Shown: positions 1-6,169, numbered from the stretch's first letter. The stretch: 7,211 nucleotides of DNA from Dehalococcoidia bacterium (GCA_030665535.1 DAOUZU010000046.1:1-7211); one strand, 5' to 3'. Made by a program: numbers and translations. The notes: generated by a model from the sequence alone, not told the origin.

Positions 1-531
1 CAGCTCTCGCCGGCGCCGGAGGTGGTCGGCGTTTTTGTCAATTCCCCACCGGACGAGGTAAACCGCATCGCTTACTTCTGCCACCTGGACAAGGTGCAGC
101 TCAGCGGCAACGAAGACGGGGATTACTGCCGCCGTATTGAACGCCCCATCATAAAGGTAGTCCACATTTCCGTTACCACAGAGACCGGTCATATCCTGGA
201 TGAACTTGAGGCCTTCAGCCGGCTGGGGTTGGAGAATGAACCCATCTATATGCTGGATACTAAGACCGGCGCTGCCTTCGGTGGCAGCGGACAGGTCTTT
301 GACTGGCGCCTGGCTGGCGTGGTGGCAGCCAGGTTCCCCGTAGTAGTTGCCGGCGGCCTTTCGTCGGCCAATATCGGCCAGCTTTTAAGACAGGTAAGGC
401 CATGGGCAGTTGATGTCTCCAGTGGCGTGGAGACAAACGGCCGCAAGGACGCCATCAAGATAACGGACTTCATAGAGGCGGTCAGAAATGCAGACAGAGA
501 AACGGAGGATTCCAGCCTTGCTACCGGATAA
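1..531 (+). CDS. trpF: Phosphoribosylanthranilate isomerase TrpF (5'-truncated by window edge)
   Basis: This enzyme catalyses the Amadori rearrangement of N-(5'-phosphoribosyl)anthranilate to CdRP, the third step of tryptophan synthesis, in the cytoplasm. The frame is open from base 1, giving 176 codons; the family is usually about 200-215 residues, so roughly 30-45 N-terminal residues, including the catalytic Cys, lie outside the window. Visible family signatures, in order, are VGVFVN, the VQLSGNED strand (family VQLHGxE), LDTKTG followed by GGSG and FDW (the general-acid Asp is encoded at 256-258), the AGGLSxxNI phosphate-binding strand near 350-375, and AVDVSSGVE with a following G-x-KD (about 408-450). 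The GTG at 22 is internal and not the start. The 3' end overlaps trpB by 44 nt, so the last residues (DRETEDSSLATG) look like an unconserved tail. Identification is secure; the start is not visible. Confidence 0.95.
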   Translation, partial: QLSPAPEVVGVFVNSPPDEVNRIAYFCHLDKVQLSGNEDGDYCRRIERPIIKVVHISVTTETGHILDELEAFSRLGLENEPIYMLDTKTGAAFGGSGQVFDWRLAGVVAARFPVVVAGGLSSANIGQLLRQVRPWAVDVSSGVETNGRKDAIKITDFIEAVRNADRETEDSSLATG

Positions 532-1705
532 AGGAGGTTATTTCGGAGATTACGGCGGCCGTTTCGTTCCCGAAACGCTCGTGCCGGCCCTGGACGATCT
601 GGCGGCGGCCTACCAGGCGGCCAAGGCCGATACCGCCTTCTGGGCCAAGTTTGAGGCGCTTTCACGGGACTACTCGGGAAGACCGACTCCCCTCTACCTG
701 GCCAGCGGTCTATCCGCCCAGGCGGGCGGTGCCGATATTTTCTTGAAAAGGGAAGACCTAGCCCATACCGGCGCCCACAAGATAAACAACGCCCTGGGTC
801 AGGGACTGCTGGCCAGGCGGCTGGGCAAGCGGCGCATTATCGCCGAGACCGGCGCCGGCCAGCACGGTGTGGCTACCGCCGCCGTGTGCGCCATGCTGGG
901 ACTTGATTGCGTAATCTATATGGGCGAGGAAGACGTCCGCCGCCAGGCGCTTAACGTCTTCCGTATACGTCTTATGGGCGCCGAGGTGAGGCCGGTATCT
1001 TCGGGCAGTCGTACCCTTAAGGACGCCATCAACGAGGCCATCCGAGACTGGGTGACCAATGTGGGCGATAGCCACTATCTGCTGGGCTCGGCGGTGGGGC
1101 CGCATCCCTATCCGCTGATGGTGCGGGACTTCCAGTCGGTCATCGGCAAGGAGACCCGAAAACAGATAATGGTAAAAACCGGCCGCCTGCCGGACTATAT
1201 AGTCGCCTGTGTCGGCGGCGGCAGTAACGCCATCGGTATCTTTCACCCATTCCTTGAGGACAAAACCGTCCGGCTGGTGGGCGTGGAGGCCGCCGGCGGG
1301 GGCATCAAGTCCGGCCGGCATGCCGCCTCATTGTCCGCCGGTCGAATGGGAGTCCTTCACGGCGCCAGGTCCTATCTGTTACAGGATAGCGCCGGCCAGA
1401 TAAGCGAAACCCACAGCATCTCCGCCGGGCTGGACTATCCCGGCGTCGGCCCGGAGCACAGCTACCTGAAGGATAGCGGCCGCGCCAAGTACGTGGCCGT
1501 CAGCGACAACGAGGCGCTGGAGGGCTTCAAGCTGCTCAGCCACATCGAGGGCATTATCCCCGCCCTGGAACCGTCCCACGCCATCTTTTACGCTTCCAAA
1601 CTGGCCGGCTCGCTAAAACGGGGCGAGGTCATCGTCGTCAACCTCTCCGGCCGCGGTGACAAAGATATGGACATCGTCACCAAGGCACTGGGGGTAAAAA
1701 TATGA
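488..1705 (+). CDS. trpB: Tryptophan synthase beta chain TrpB
   Basis: This PLP enzyme joins indole to L-serine to give L-tryptophan and works as an alpha2-beta2 complex with TrpA. The 405 residues fit the canonical TrpB1 type (about 390-405). Seen in order: GYFGDYGGRFVPETL (18-32); KRED then HTGAHKINN with the PLP Schiff-base Lys98; AETGAGQHG with catalytic Glu120; the PLP-phosphate loop GGGSN (243-247); the LDYPGVGPEH loop with Asp316; and NLSGRGDKD with Ser387. Spacing between these residues matches Salmonella TrpB with an offset of 10-11, so nothing is missing. The ATG at 488 has an AGAGG site 9 nt upstream (474-478). A TTG at 518, with GGAGG at 504-508, is an alternative that would shorten the protein by 10 residues and reduce the trpF overlap to 14 nt. 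The 3' end overlaps trpA as ATGA. Confidence 0.97.
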   Translation: MQTEKRRIPALLPDKGGYFGDYGGRFVPETLVPALDDLAAAYQAAKADTAFWAKFEALSRDYSGRPTPLYLASGLSAQAGGADIFLKREDLAHTGAHKINNALGQGLLARRLGKRRIIAETGAGQHGVATAAVCAMLGLDCVIYMGEEDVRRQALNVFRIRLMGAEVRPVSSGSRTLKDAINEAIRDWVTNVGDSHYLLGSAVGPHPYPLMVRDFQSVIGKETRKQIMVKTGRLPDYIVACVGGGSNAIGIFHPFLEDKTVRLVGVEAAGGGIKSGRHAASLSAGRMGVLHGARSYLLQDSAGQISETHSISAGLDYPGVGPEHSYLKDSGRAKYVAVSDNEALEGFKLLSHIEGIIPALEPSHAIFYASKLAGSLKRGEVIVVNLSGRGDKDMDIVTKALGVKI

Positions 1706-2475
1706 GCCGCCTGGCCACCGTTTTCCGGCCGGGCCGTAAAGCGCTACTGAGCTATGTCACCGTAGGCTATCCCGACACTACCGCCACCCTGAAGGTTGTG
1801 CCGCAGCTGGTGGCCGCCGGCGCCGATGTGATAGAGCTGGGTATCCCTTTCTCCGACCCCATGGCCGACGGCGCCACAATACAAAAGGCCAGCCACCAGG
1901 CCCTGGAAAACGGCGTCACCCCGGATACCTGTCTTGAGGTGGCCGCCAAACTCAGTAAAGAGGTGACCGCCCCGCTGGTCTTTATGACCTATTATAACCC
2001 GGTGCTCAGCTACGGCCTTGAAAAGTTCGCCCGCGAATGCCGGCGCAGCGGCATCGCCGGCCTTATTATCCCTGACCTGCCGGCGGAAGAAGGGGCGACC
2101 CTTGAAGCCATCGCGGCCCGACATAAGCTGGACCTAATCTACCTGCTGGCCCCCACCAGCACCGATGCGCGCGTGAAAACAGTGGCGGAGCATTCCCGGG
2201 GTTTCATCTACCTTGTATCCGTTGCCGGCGTCACCGGCGCCAGGGAAGGCCTTCCCCCCGGCCTTGAACCATTTGTGGGCCGGGTGAGAAAGGCGGCCCG
2301 CCAGCCACTCTGCGTCGGTTTCGGCATCTCCACCCCGGAGCAGGCGGCGCAGGTATCTCGCTTTGCCGATGGTGTTATCGTCGGCAGCCGTATTTTACAG
2401 CTGATGGAGGCTGACGTCTCGCTAGCCAAAGTCGGTGATTTCGTGCGCCAGCTCAGGACGGCCATAGACAGGTAA
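1702..2475 (+). CDS. trpA: Tryptophan synthase alpha chain TrpA
   Basis: The alpha subunit cleaves indole-3-glycerol phosphate to indole and glyceraldehyde 3-phosphate and channels indole to TrpB. The 257 residues are typical of this TIM-barrel family. Seen: SYVTVGYPD (17-25); IELGIPFSDPMADG (44-57), containing the catalytic Glu45 and Asp56 (Salmonella Glu49 and Asp60); MTYYNP (95-100); IPDLPAEE (123-130); YLVSVAGVTGAR (170-181), with the mobile loop Thr178; and the phosphate-binding GFGIS (206-210) and GVIVGSRI (224-231) turns. The ATG overlaps the trpB stop as ATGA, the classic arrangement for translational coupling and balanced subunit synthesis. It is the last gene of the operon: a 365-bp gap follows, without a strong intrinsic hairpin. 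All expected catalytic residues are present. Confidence 0.97.
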   Translation: MSRLATVFRPGRKALLSYVTVGYPDTTATLKVVPQLVAAGADVIELGIPFSDPMADGATIQKASHQALENGVTPDTCLEVAAKLSKEVTAPLVFMTYYNPVLSYGLEKFARECRRSGIAGLIIPDLPAEEGATLEAIAARHKLDLIYLLAPTSTDARVKTVAEHSRGFIYLVSVAGVTGAREGLPPGLEPFVGRVRKAARQPLCVGFGISTPEQAAQVSRFADGVIVGSRILQLMEADVSLAKVGDFVRQLRTAIDR

Positions 2476-2840
2476 ATACACCGTCTTTCCCTCAAGCCTG
2501 GTAGCCCTATTTACCAGTGGTATATATCTTCGGTCATCTAACCCTTCCCGTTCATAATAGCCCCCCATAATGCTACGCATTTCCTTTCCCAATTCAAATC
2601 ATATCTTTCATCCTCTTCCGCCCATTTGTATCCCCCTAATGTACTACCGGAGGGTTACTATTTCCCTATTTACTTTGCCGCCCGCCGGGACGACAATTGT
2701 ATTACCGCGTTGTCCATCCTGGTGTGGCCGGGTTTTCCGGAATCGTGGTTGCAGTTGAACCGCAGGAGGTGAGCATTTGTAACTACTATGCTAATTACAC
2801 CTTTGTCAGATAACAGTATTAACTTTAAAGGAGATGAAAT
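2476..2840. other. Non-coding gap between trpA and the FtsZ/CetZ-like gene
   Basis: I see no convincing protein gene here. The longest open frame (2570-2758) is dominated by Phe, Pro, Ile and Leu because the DNA is pyrimidine-rich, and it has no ribosome site. The gap contains, in order, a short inverted repeat CTGGTA/TACCAG (2498-2517) with a further TGGTA at 2518-2522; a C-rich, G-poor stretch (2521-2640); an 8-bp palindrome ACAATTGT (2693-2700); a GC-richer part (2676-2770); an orphan Shine-Dalgarno sequence (2764-2772); and an AT-rich leader running to the start at 2841. No well-matched -35/-10 pair was found for the downstream gene, although the AT-rich stretch 2775-2826 is a sensible place for a promoter. 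Confidence 0.6.
2521..2640 (+). terminator. Candidate Rho-dependent termination (rut) region after trpA
   Basis: By hand count these 120 nt contain 42 C and only 8 G, a sharp C-over-G bias on the strand that would be the trp operon transcript. Established knowledge: Rho loads on long, unstructured, C-rich and G-poor RNA just after a gene ends. The stretch begins 45 nt after the trpA stop and is not translated. The only hairpin nearby (2498-2517) is 6 bp with no U tract, so it does not look like an intrinsic terminator. That Rho acts here is inference. Confidence 0.35.
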
Positions 2841-2844
2841 ATGA
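2764..2844 (+). promoter_or_regulatory. Leader with orphan Shine-Dalgarno and 18-codon mini-ORF overlapping the next start
   Basis: AGGAGGTGA at 2764-2772 is a full match to the anti-Shine-Dalgarno complement, yet the only start codon well placed after it is TTG at 2777, immediately followed by TAA. An ATG at 2788 opens the mini-ORF MLITPLSDNSINFKGDEI, whose TGA (2842-2844) overlaps the ATG of the GTPase gene at 2841. Its distance from the orphan site (15 nt) is too long for ordinary initiation. The GTPase start has its own AAAGGAG at 2827-2833, 7 nt before ATG, which lies inside the mini-ORF. This could be a translation-coupling or start-stop leader, or chance. Confidence 0.2.
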
Positions 2845-4019
2845 AAGTAGTCGTAATCGGTTTAGGGCAGTGCGGCGGCCGGGTGGCCGATGAGTTCAGC
2901 CGCATGAACGCCAGAGCGCGTTCCCAGCGCCGCATAGAAATATGCCCCGACGTCTTCGCCGTCAACACAGACCTGGCGGATTTAAGCAGCCTCTCCAGCA
3001 TCAAGTCTGATTACCAGCATCGTATCCTTATCGGCAGCCGTCAGACGGGTAGCCACGGCGTCGGCAAGATAAACGAGATGGGCGCCGATATCGCCAGAAT
3101 GGATGCCGATAAGGTAATAGACGCCATCGGCTCCGCGGACAGGTTTTACGAAGCCGACGCCTTTCTGCTGACCGCTGGCGTCGCCGGCGGCACCGGCTCG
3201 GGCTCATTGCCTATAATGGCCCAAAAAATAAAAGAACGTTACGGGGATAAACCCCTCTATGCCCTGGCCGTCCTCCCCTTCGGACACGAAGAGCTGACCG
3301 AAGCCAGGACTAACTATAACGCCGCCACCTGCCTCAAGGCCATCTACTCCGTGGCCGACGCCGTTTTCCTGGTGGATAACCAGCGTTATCTCAAGAAAGA
3401 CGCCTCGCTTAAGAACAATATGGCCGCCATCAACCGCCTGATAGCCGACCCGTTCTACGACCTGCTCTGCACCGGCGAGGAGAGAAAGTCCAAGAACATC
3501 GGCTCCAGGCTCCTTGATGCCGGTGATATCGGCCAGACCCTCAAAGGCTGGACGGTAATAGGCTACGGTAAATCGCAGCTTTCAGGGCTACGCCTGCCCT
3601 TTGAAAACCACCGCAATTTCAGGAGAAAGAGCACCGAGACCCATAAAGGGCTGCAGGCTATGGACCAGGCCCTGAGCCGCCTCTCCGTTAGCTGTGAGGC
3701 CGAGGCCGCCGGTAGCGCCCTGTACCTGCTTTCGGCACCGTCGGTGGAAATGAATATGGATCTGGTTAAAGAGCTGGGTACCTACCTGAACGACATAGCC
3801 CCCAACGCTATAATAAGGTATGGCGACTACCCGCGGAGGGATAGTGCGCTCAAGATTACCCTTATCCTCTCCCAGCTAAACAGCGTGGGCAAGGTAAAAG
3901 AATACTTCGAAAATATGCCATCCTTGCTGAAGGAAAAGAAGAAGAGGCTGAAGGAAAACGAGGCTAAAATCAAGGAGCTTATAGACGCCTCGGAGGCGGT
4001 CCCGTCTCTCTTTGATTAG
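2841..4019 (+). CDS. Tubulin/FtsZ-superfamily GTPase, CetZ-like
   Basis: This is a cytoplasmic GTPase of the tubulin/FtsZ/CetZ superfamily, expected to bind GTP and assemble into filaments; its cellular role is unknown. It has 392 residues. Seen: the N-terminal nucleotide loop GLGQCGG (7-13), tubulin/CetZ-like GQCG rather than the FtsZ GGGGGN; FAVNTDLADL (39-48); the signature GVAGGTGSG (113-121); VLPFG (144-148), equivalent to the FtsZ PF loop; VDN (178-180) at the guanine-binding position; a T7-like loop DAGDIGQTL (226-234) keeping both acidic residues (Asp226, Asp229) at FtsZ spacing; a C-terminal domain with RYGDYPRRDSALKITLIL (326-343); then a charged K/E-rich helix (363-380) and the end VPSLFD. 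The AVNT, RILIG, HGVG, GTGSG and GDYP pattern resembles haloarchaeal CetZ from memory. The start has AAAGGAG 7 nt upstream. It stands alone, with no ftsA or division genes nearby, and is followed by a strong terminator. The superfamily is secure; the CetZ-like placement is inference. Confidence 0.85.
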   Translation: MKVVVIGLGQCGGRVADEFSRMNARARSQRRIEICPDVFAVNTDLADLSSLSSIKSDYQHRILIGSRQTGSHGVGKINEMGADIARMDADKVIDAIGSADRFYEADAFLLTAGVAGGTGSGSLPIMAQKIKERYGDKPLYALAVLPFGHEELTEARTNYNAATCLKAIYSVADAVFLVDNQRYLKKDASLKNNMAAINRLIADPFYDLLCTGEERKSKNIGSRLLDAGDIGQTLKGWTVIGYGKSQLSGLRLPFENHRNFRRKSTETHKGLQAMDQALSRLSVSCEAEAAGSALYLLSAPSVEMNMDLVKELGTYLNDIAPNAIIRYGDYPRRDSALKITLILSQLNSVGKVKEYFENMPSLLKEKKKRLKENEAKIKELIDASEAVPSLFD

Positions 4020-4043
4020 GGTTTCCTGAAGGTATCATATTTT

Positions 4044-4080
4044 TAGGGGGGCCGTTTTTAGCGGCCCCCCTACTTTCTTT
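4044..4080 (+). terminator. Intrinsic terminator of the CetZ-like gene
   Basis: A perfect 11-bp GC-rich stem pairs 4044-4054 with 4062-4072 around a 7-nt loop (TTTTTAG), followed by the U-rich run CTTTCTTT (4073-4080). It lies 24 nt after the stop codon at 4017-4019. On the other strand the hairpin is not followed by a T tract, so it should act on the plus-strand transcript only. Its 3' side abuts the first recognisable codons of the NIL relic. Confidence 0.85.
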
Positions 4081-4292
4081 CCCGGAACTGCTAATTAAAG
4101 AGCCCATCATATATACTCAGCCACCGGTTTGAGTTGATAACCAACGTTCGCCAGGCCGATATCACCGAAAGCAAGGGCTAGGCGATGCTGGAGCTGGAGG
4201 GCGAGGAGAAAGAGATTGAGGCCGGTATCGCCTGGGTATCGGCCAGCGGTGTAAGGGTAGACCCGGCCGCCGGAGACCTGGTTGAGGGCTAG
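4073..4292 (+). pseudogene. Decayed small NIL-domain protein gene
   Basis: Three-frame reading shows a NIL domain broken by two lesions. In the frame of 4073-4114 the DNA reads LSFPELLIKEPIIY, which matches the usual start of the domain (family pattern FPxxLIxxPIIY). The next base (4115) breaks the frame (plus one, or minus two). Reading resumes at 4116 with LSHRFELITNVRQADITESKG, interrupted here by TAG at 4179-4181 exactly where intact members carry Trp, so TGG to TAG is the likely change, and continues AMLELEGEEKEIEAG, AWVSASGVRVDP and GDLVEG to the stop at 4290-4292. No ATG, GTG or TTG lies upstream in the first frame back to 4022. NIL domains are small ferredoxin-like folds found at the C-terminus of MetN-type ABC ATPases, in some ferredoxins, and as standalone proteins of about 80 residues; the C-terminal tail fits the standalone type. 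The family call is from recalled patterns; the lesions are seen directly. Confidence 0.75.
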
Positions 4293-4301
4293 GCGGACCG
4301 T

Positions 4302-5981
4302 CTAATCGCTGCGGAACATCACCGAAAAGAGCAGAAAAACGGCCAGGATACCGGCGATGATAAAGCCGGCCAGGCCAAGGGTAGGCATATCGCCAACCCG
4401 CGGTGATATGCCGGAGAGCACAATTACAGATGAGGCTACGAGCAGCGAAGCGATGACGATAGTCAGCGCAATGCGGTTGGACGTGCGGTTTATGGTACGC
4501 TGAATAGGCTCCAGCCCCAGGTGCTCAAACTCTATCTTCACCCGGCCCTTTTTCAACTGGCGCAGCAGTATGCTGGCATCGTAGGGCAGGTTCTTGGCAA
4601 ACTCCAGGGAATCTATCAGCCAGAAGTAAGACTCGCGCAGCTGCTCAAAGGGGTTTAGCTTGCGGCTGAAGATATTTTCGGCGTAGGGGGTGGCAATCTC
4701 TATCATACTGAAATCAGCTCCCAGCCGGTGGGCGATGTCCTCCATAGTGCTCACCCCTTTTGTAATCCAGATGAGGGGGGTGTAAAAGCGCACCTGGTGG
4801 GACATCAACAGGCGCAGCAGGGCCAACAGCATGGCGCCCAGGCGGAGCTGGCTCAGGGGCACATTGCCGTACTCCACGATGATATTGGCTACGCCAGCCT
4901 CCATCTCCTGGGCGTCTATTATATCCTCAGATTCCATCAGCCCCAGCAGCGCCCGGGCAACCCTGTTCTCATCACCCCGGCCGATGAAGTAGACCAGCCG
5001 GGCCATCCTCTCCCGGTTGCGGGAGGACATCGTGCCCATCTGCCCATAGTCCAAAAGGCTTATAACATTGCCCGGTAGCACCAGGACATTGCCTGGGTGC
5101 GGGTCGGCATGGAAAAAGCCGAATTCAAGGGCGGCCCGGAATGATATATCCGCCCCCCGCCGGGCGATAAGCGGCAGGTCATAGCCCTCATCGGTCAGCC
5201 GCCGGACATTGGAGATGGAGATGCCATCTATGAACTCCATCACTATCATCTTGCGGCTAGATAGCTCCTGGTAGACATCGGGCACGTGGAGTGTTTCTTC
5301 ACCTGCAAAGTTGCGGGCAAACTGGATCATGTTGTTTGTCTCCAGCCCGAAATCAAGCTCCCTCTTGAGATCCTCGGTAAACTCCTCCACCAGTCCCACG
5401 GGGCGGATGTAGTAAGCCTGGGCGGAGTAGCGTTCCCACAGGGTGGCCAGGAAATGCATAATCTCCAAATCAATCTGTATCGCCTCGGAAATGTCGGGAC
5501 GCTGCACCTTGATGACCACTTCTTCCCCGCCGAGCACGGCGCGGTGCACCTGGGCCAAGGAGGCGGCGGCCAGGGGCTCATCACTGAATGAATCAAAGAC
5601 CTCCTCAACGGGCCTGCCCAGCTCGGCCTGGATTACATTACGAATGGCCTCGGCGGAAACATACTCGGCGTGCTCCTGCAGCTTCTCCAGCTCCACAATA
5701 AACTCGTGGGGCATTATATCCGGCCGCGTGCTCAGCATCTGGCCAAGTTTCACAAAAGTGGGCCCCAGTTCGGCAAGGGCCAGCCGCAGCCGCTCCGGCT
5801 CGCTGAGGTGGGGAAACTCATGAGGGCCGCGTTTGAACAGCCGCCTCTCTATGTTGCGGTATTCCCAGATACGTATCCGTTGGAAGAATTCACCGAAGCC
5901 GTACTTTATGAAAACGGCTATAATCCGGTTGTAGCGTCCTATATGCTTTAACGCCGCTCTCGGTGTCATCCAGTGAAGCAT
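4302..5981 (-). CDS. ubiB: UbiB/ABC1 (AarF) family atypical protein kinase
   Basis: This is a membrane-associated ATPase/kinase-like protein of the ABC1/ADCK/UbiB family, which supports quinone or other isoprenoid-lipid metabolism in characterised members. The 559 residues match the usual 500-560. Seen: the family-specific KxGQ motif in VKLGQMLSTRPDIMP (77-91); the Ala-rich loop AAASLAQVH (138-146) that replaces the kinase Gly loop; the ATP-binding Lys158 in VVIKVQRP; the ExD motif at Glu208-Asp210; the catalytic-loop DPHPGN (293-298), with Asp293 and Asn298; DYG (311-313) in place of DFG; and two hydrophobic C-terminal helices (about 504-525 and 535-556), a typical UbiB membrane hairpin. The start ATG has AAGGAG (plus-strand positions 5988-5993) 6 nt upstream. 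It is monocistronic as far as seen and divergent from the gene at 6170. No quinone-synthesis genes are nearby, so the substrate cannot be inferred; the symbol denotes the family. Confidence 0.93.
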   Translation of the reverse strand: MLHWMTPRAALKHIGRYNRIIAVFIKYGFGEFFQRIRIWEYRNIERRLFKRGPHEFPHLSEPERLRLALAELGPTFVKLGQMLSTRPDIMPHEFIVELEKLQEHAEYVSAEAIRNVIQAELGRPVEEVFDSFSDEPLAAASLAQVHRAVLGGEEVVIKVQRPDISEAIQIDLEIMHFLATLWERYSAQAYYIRPVGLVEEFTEDLKRELDFGLETNNMIQFARNFAGEETLHVPDVYQELSSRKMIVMEFIDGISISNVRRLTDEGYDLPLIARRGADISFRAALEFGFFHADPHPGNVLVLPGNVISLLDYGQMGTMSSRNRERMARLVYFIGRGDENRVARALLGLMESEDIIDAQEMEAGVANIIVEYGNVPLSQLRLGAMLLALLRLLMSHQVRFYTPLIWITKGVSTMEDIAHRLGADFSMIEIATPYAENIFSRKLNPFEQLRESYFWLIDSLEFAKNLPYDASILLRQLKKGRVKIEFEHLGLEPIQRTINRTSNRIALTIVIASLLVASSVIVLSGISPRVGDMPTLGLAGFIIAGILAVFLLFSVMFRSD

Positions 5982-6041
5982 GGCCTACTCCTTTTTTCCG
6001 CCAACCTATCGGCAAAGGAACTGTCCCAAGACATTTGGCCT

Positions 6042-6070
6042 ATCTTATCCCGAATCTCCCCCAAAAACAA
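6042..6070 (-). promoter_or_regulatory. Candidate sigma70-like promoter for the UbiB-family gene
   Basis: On the minus strand, TTGTTT (6065-6070) and TAAGAT (6042-6047) are separated by exactly 17 bp and lie about 60 nt upstream of the start codon at 5981. The -10 element matches TATAAT at 4 of 6 positions and the -35 matches TTGACA at 3 of 6, so this is plausible but weak. The same -35 hexamer with the same spacing occurs before the gene at 6691. Confidence 0.35.
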
Positions 6071-6097
6071 GCCGCCGGTTTGGCTGCCACTTGCGCT

Positions 6098-6113
6098 TTC
6101 AGTCCAAACTGAA
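6098..6113. repeat. Perfect inverted repeat in the divergent promoter region (possible operator)
   Basis: TTCAGT-CCAA-ACTGAA is a perfect 6-bp inverted repeat with a 4-nt centre, in the 188-bp gap between two divergent genes. It lies 56 nt upstream of the start at 6170 and just upstream of the candidate minus-strand promoter. A weak plus-strand pair, TTGCGC (6091-6096) and TACATT (6115-6120), would place the repeat inside its spacer, as repressor operators often are. There is no U tract, so it is not a terminator. Its function is inference. Confidence 0.3.
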
Positions 6114-6169
6114 TTACATTAGTAAGAGCATAAGCTGGTAGTCACCGGCGCAAGCGGAAGGAGCAGCCT

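Noticed and set aside
530..537. AAAGGAGG as the ribosome site of a later trpB start
   Set aside because: No ATG, GTG or TTG in the trpB frame follows at a usable distance, and starting there would delete the conserved GYFGDYGG segment; it encodes DKGG.
758..1321. 187-codon minus-strand ORF across trpB
   Set aside because: It is antisense to conserved trpB codons, including the PLP-lysine region, and has no family signature; it is a by-product of GC-rich codon use.
2570..2758. 62-codon plus-strand ORF in the gap after trpA
   Set aside because: Its composition simply follows the pyrimidine-rich DNA (Phe, Pro, Leu, Ile), it has no ribosome site and no recognisable motif.
2777..2822. Sigma70 promoter directly upstream of the GTPase gene
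   Set aside because: TTGTAA, TTGTCA and several -10-like hexamers are present, but no pair has a 16-18 bp spacing, so I did not call one.
4044..4072. The GC-rich hairpin as a bidirectional terminator that also ends the UbiB transcript
   Set aside because: On the minus strand the stem is followed by AAAAAT rather than a T tract, and it lies about 230 nt beyond the UbiB stop.
4728..5078. Plus-strand ORFs inside the UbiB-family gene (also 5286-5591, 5443-5823, 5670-5951)
   Set aside because: All are antisense to a gene with every kinase-like motif intact, and none shows a recognisable domain or ribosome site.
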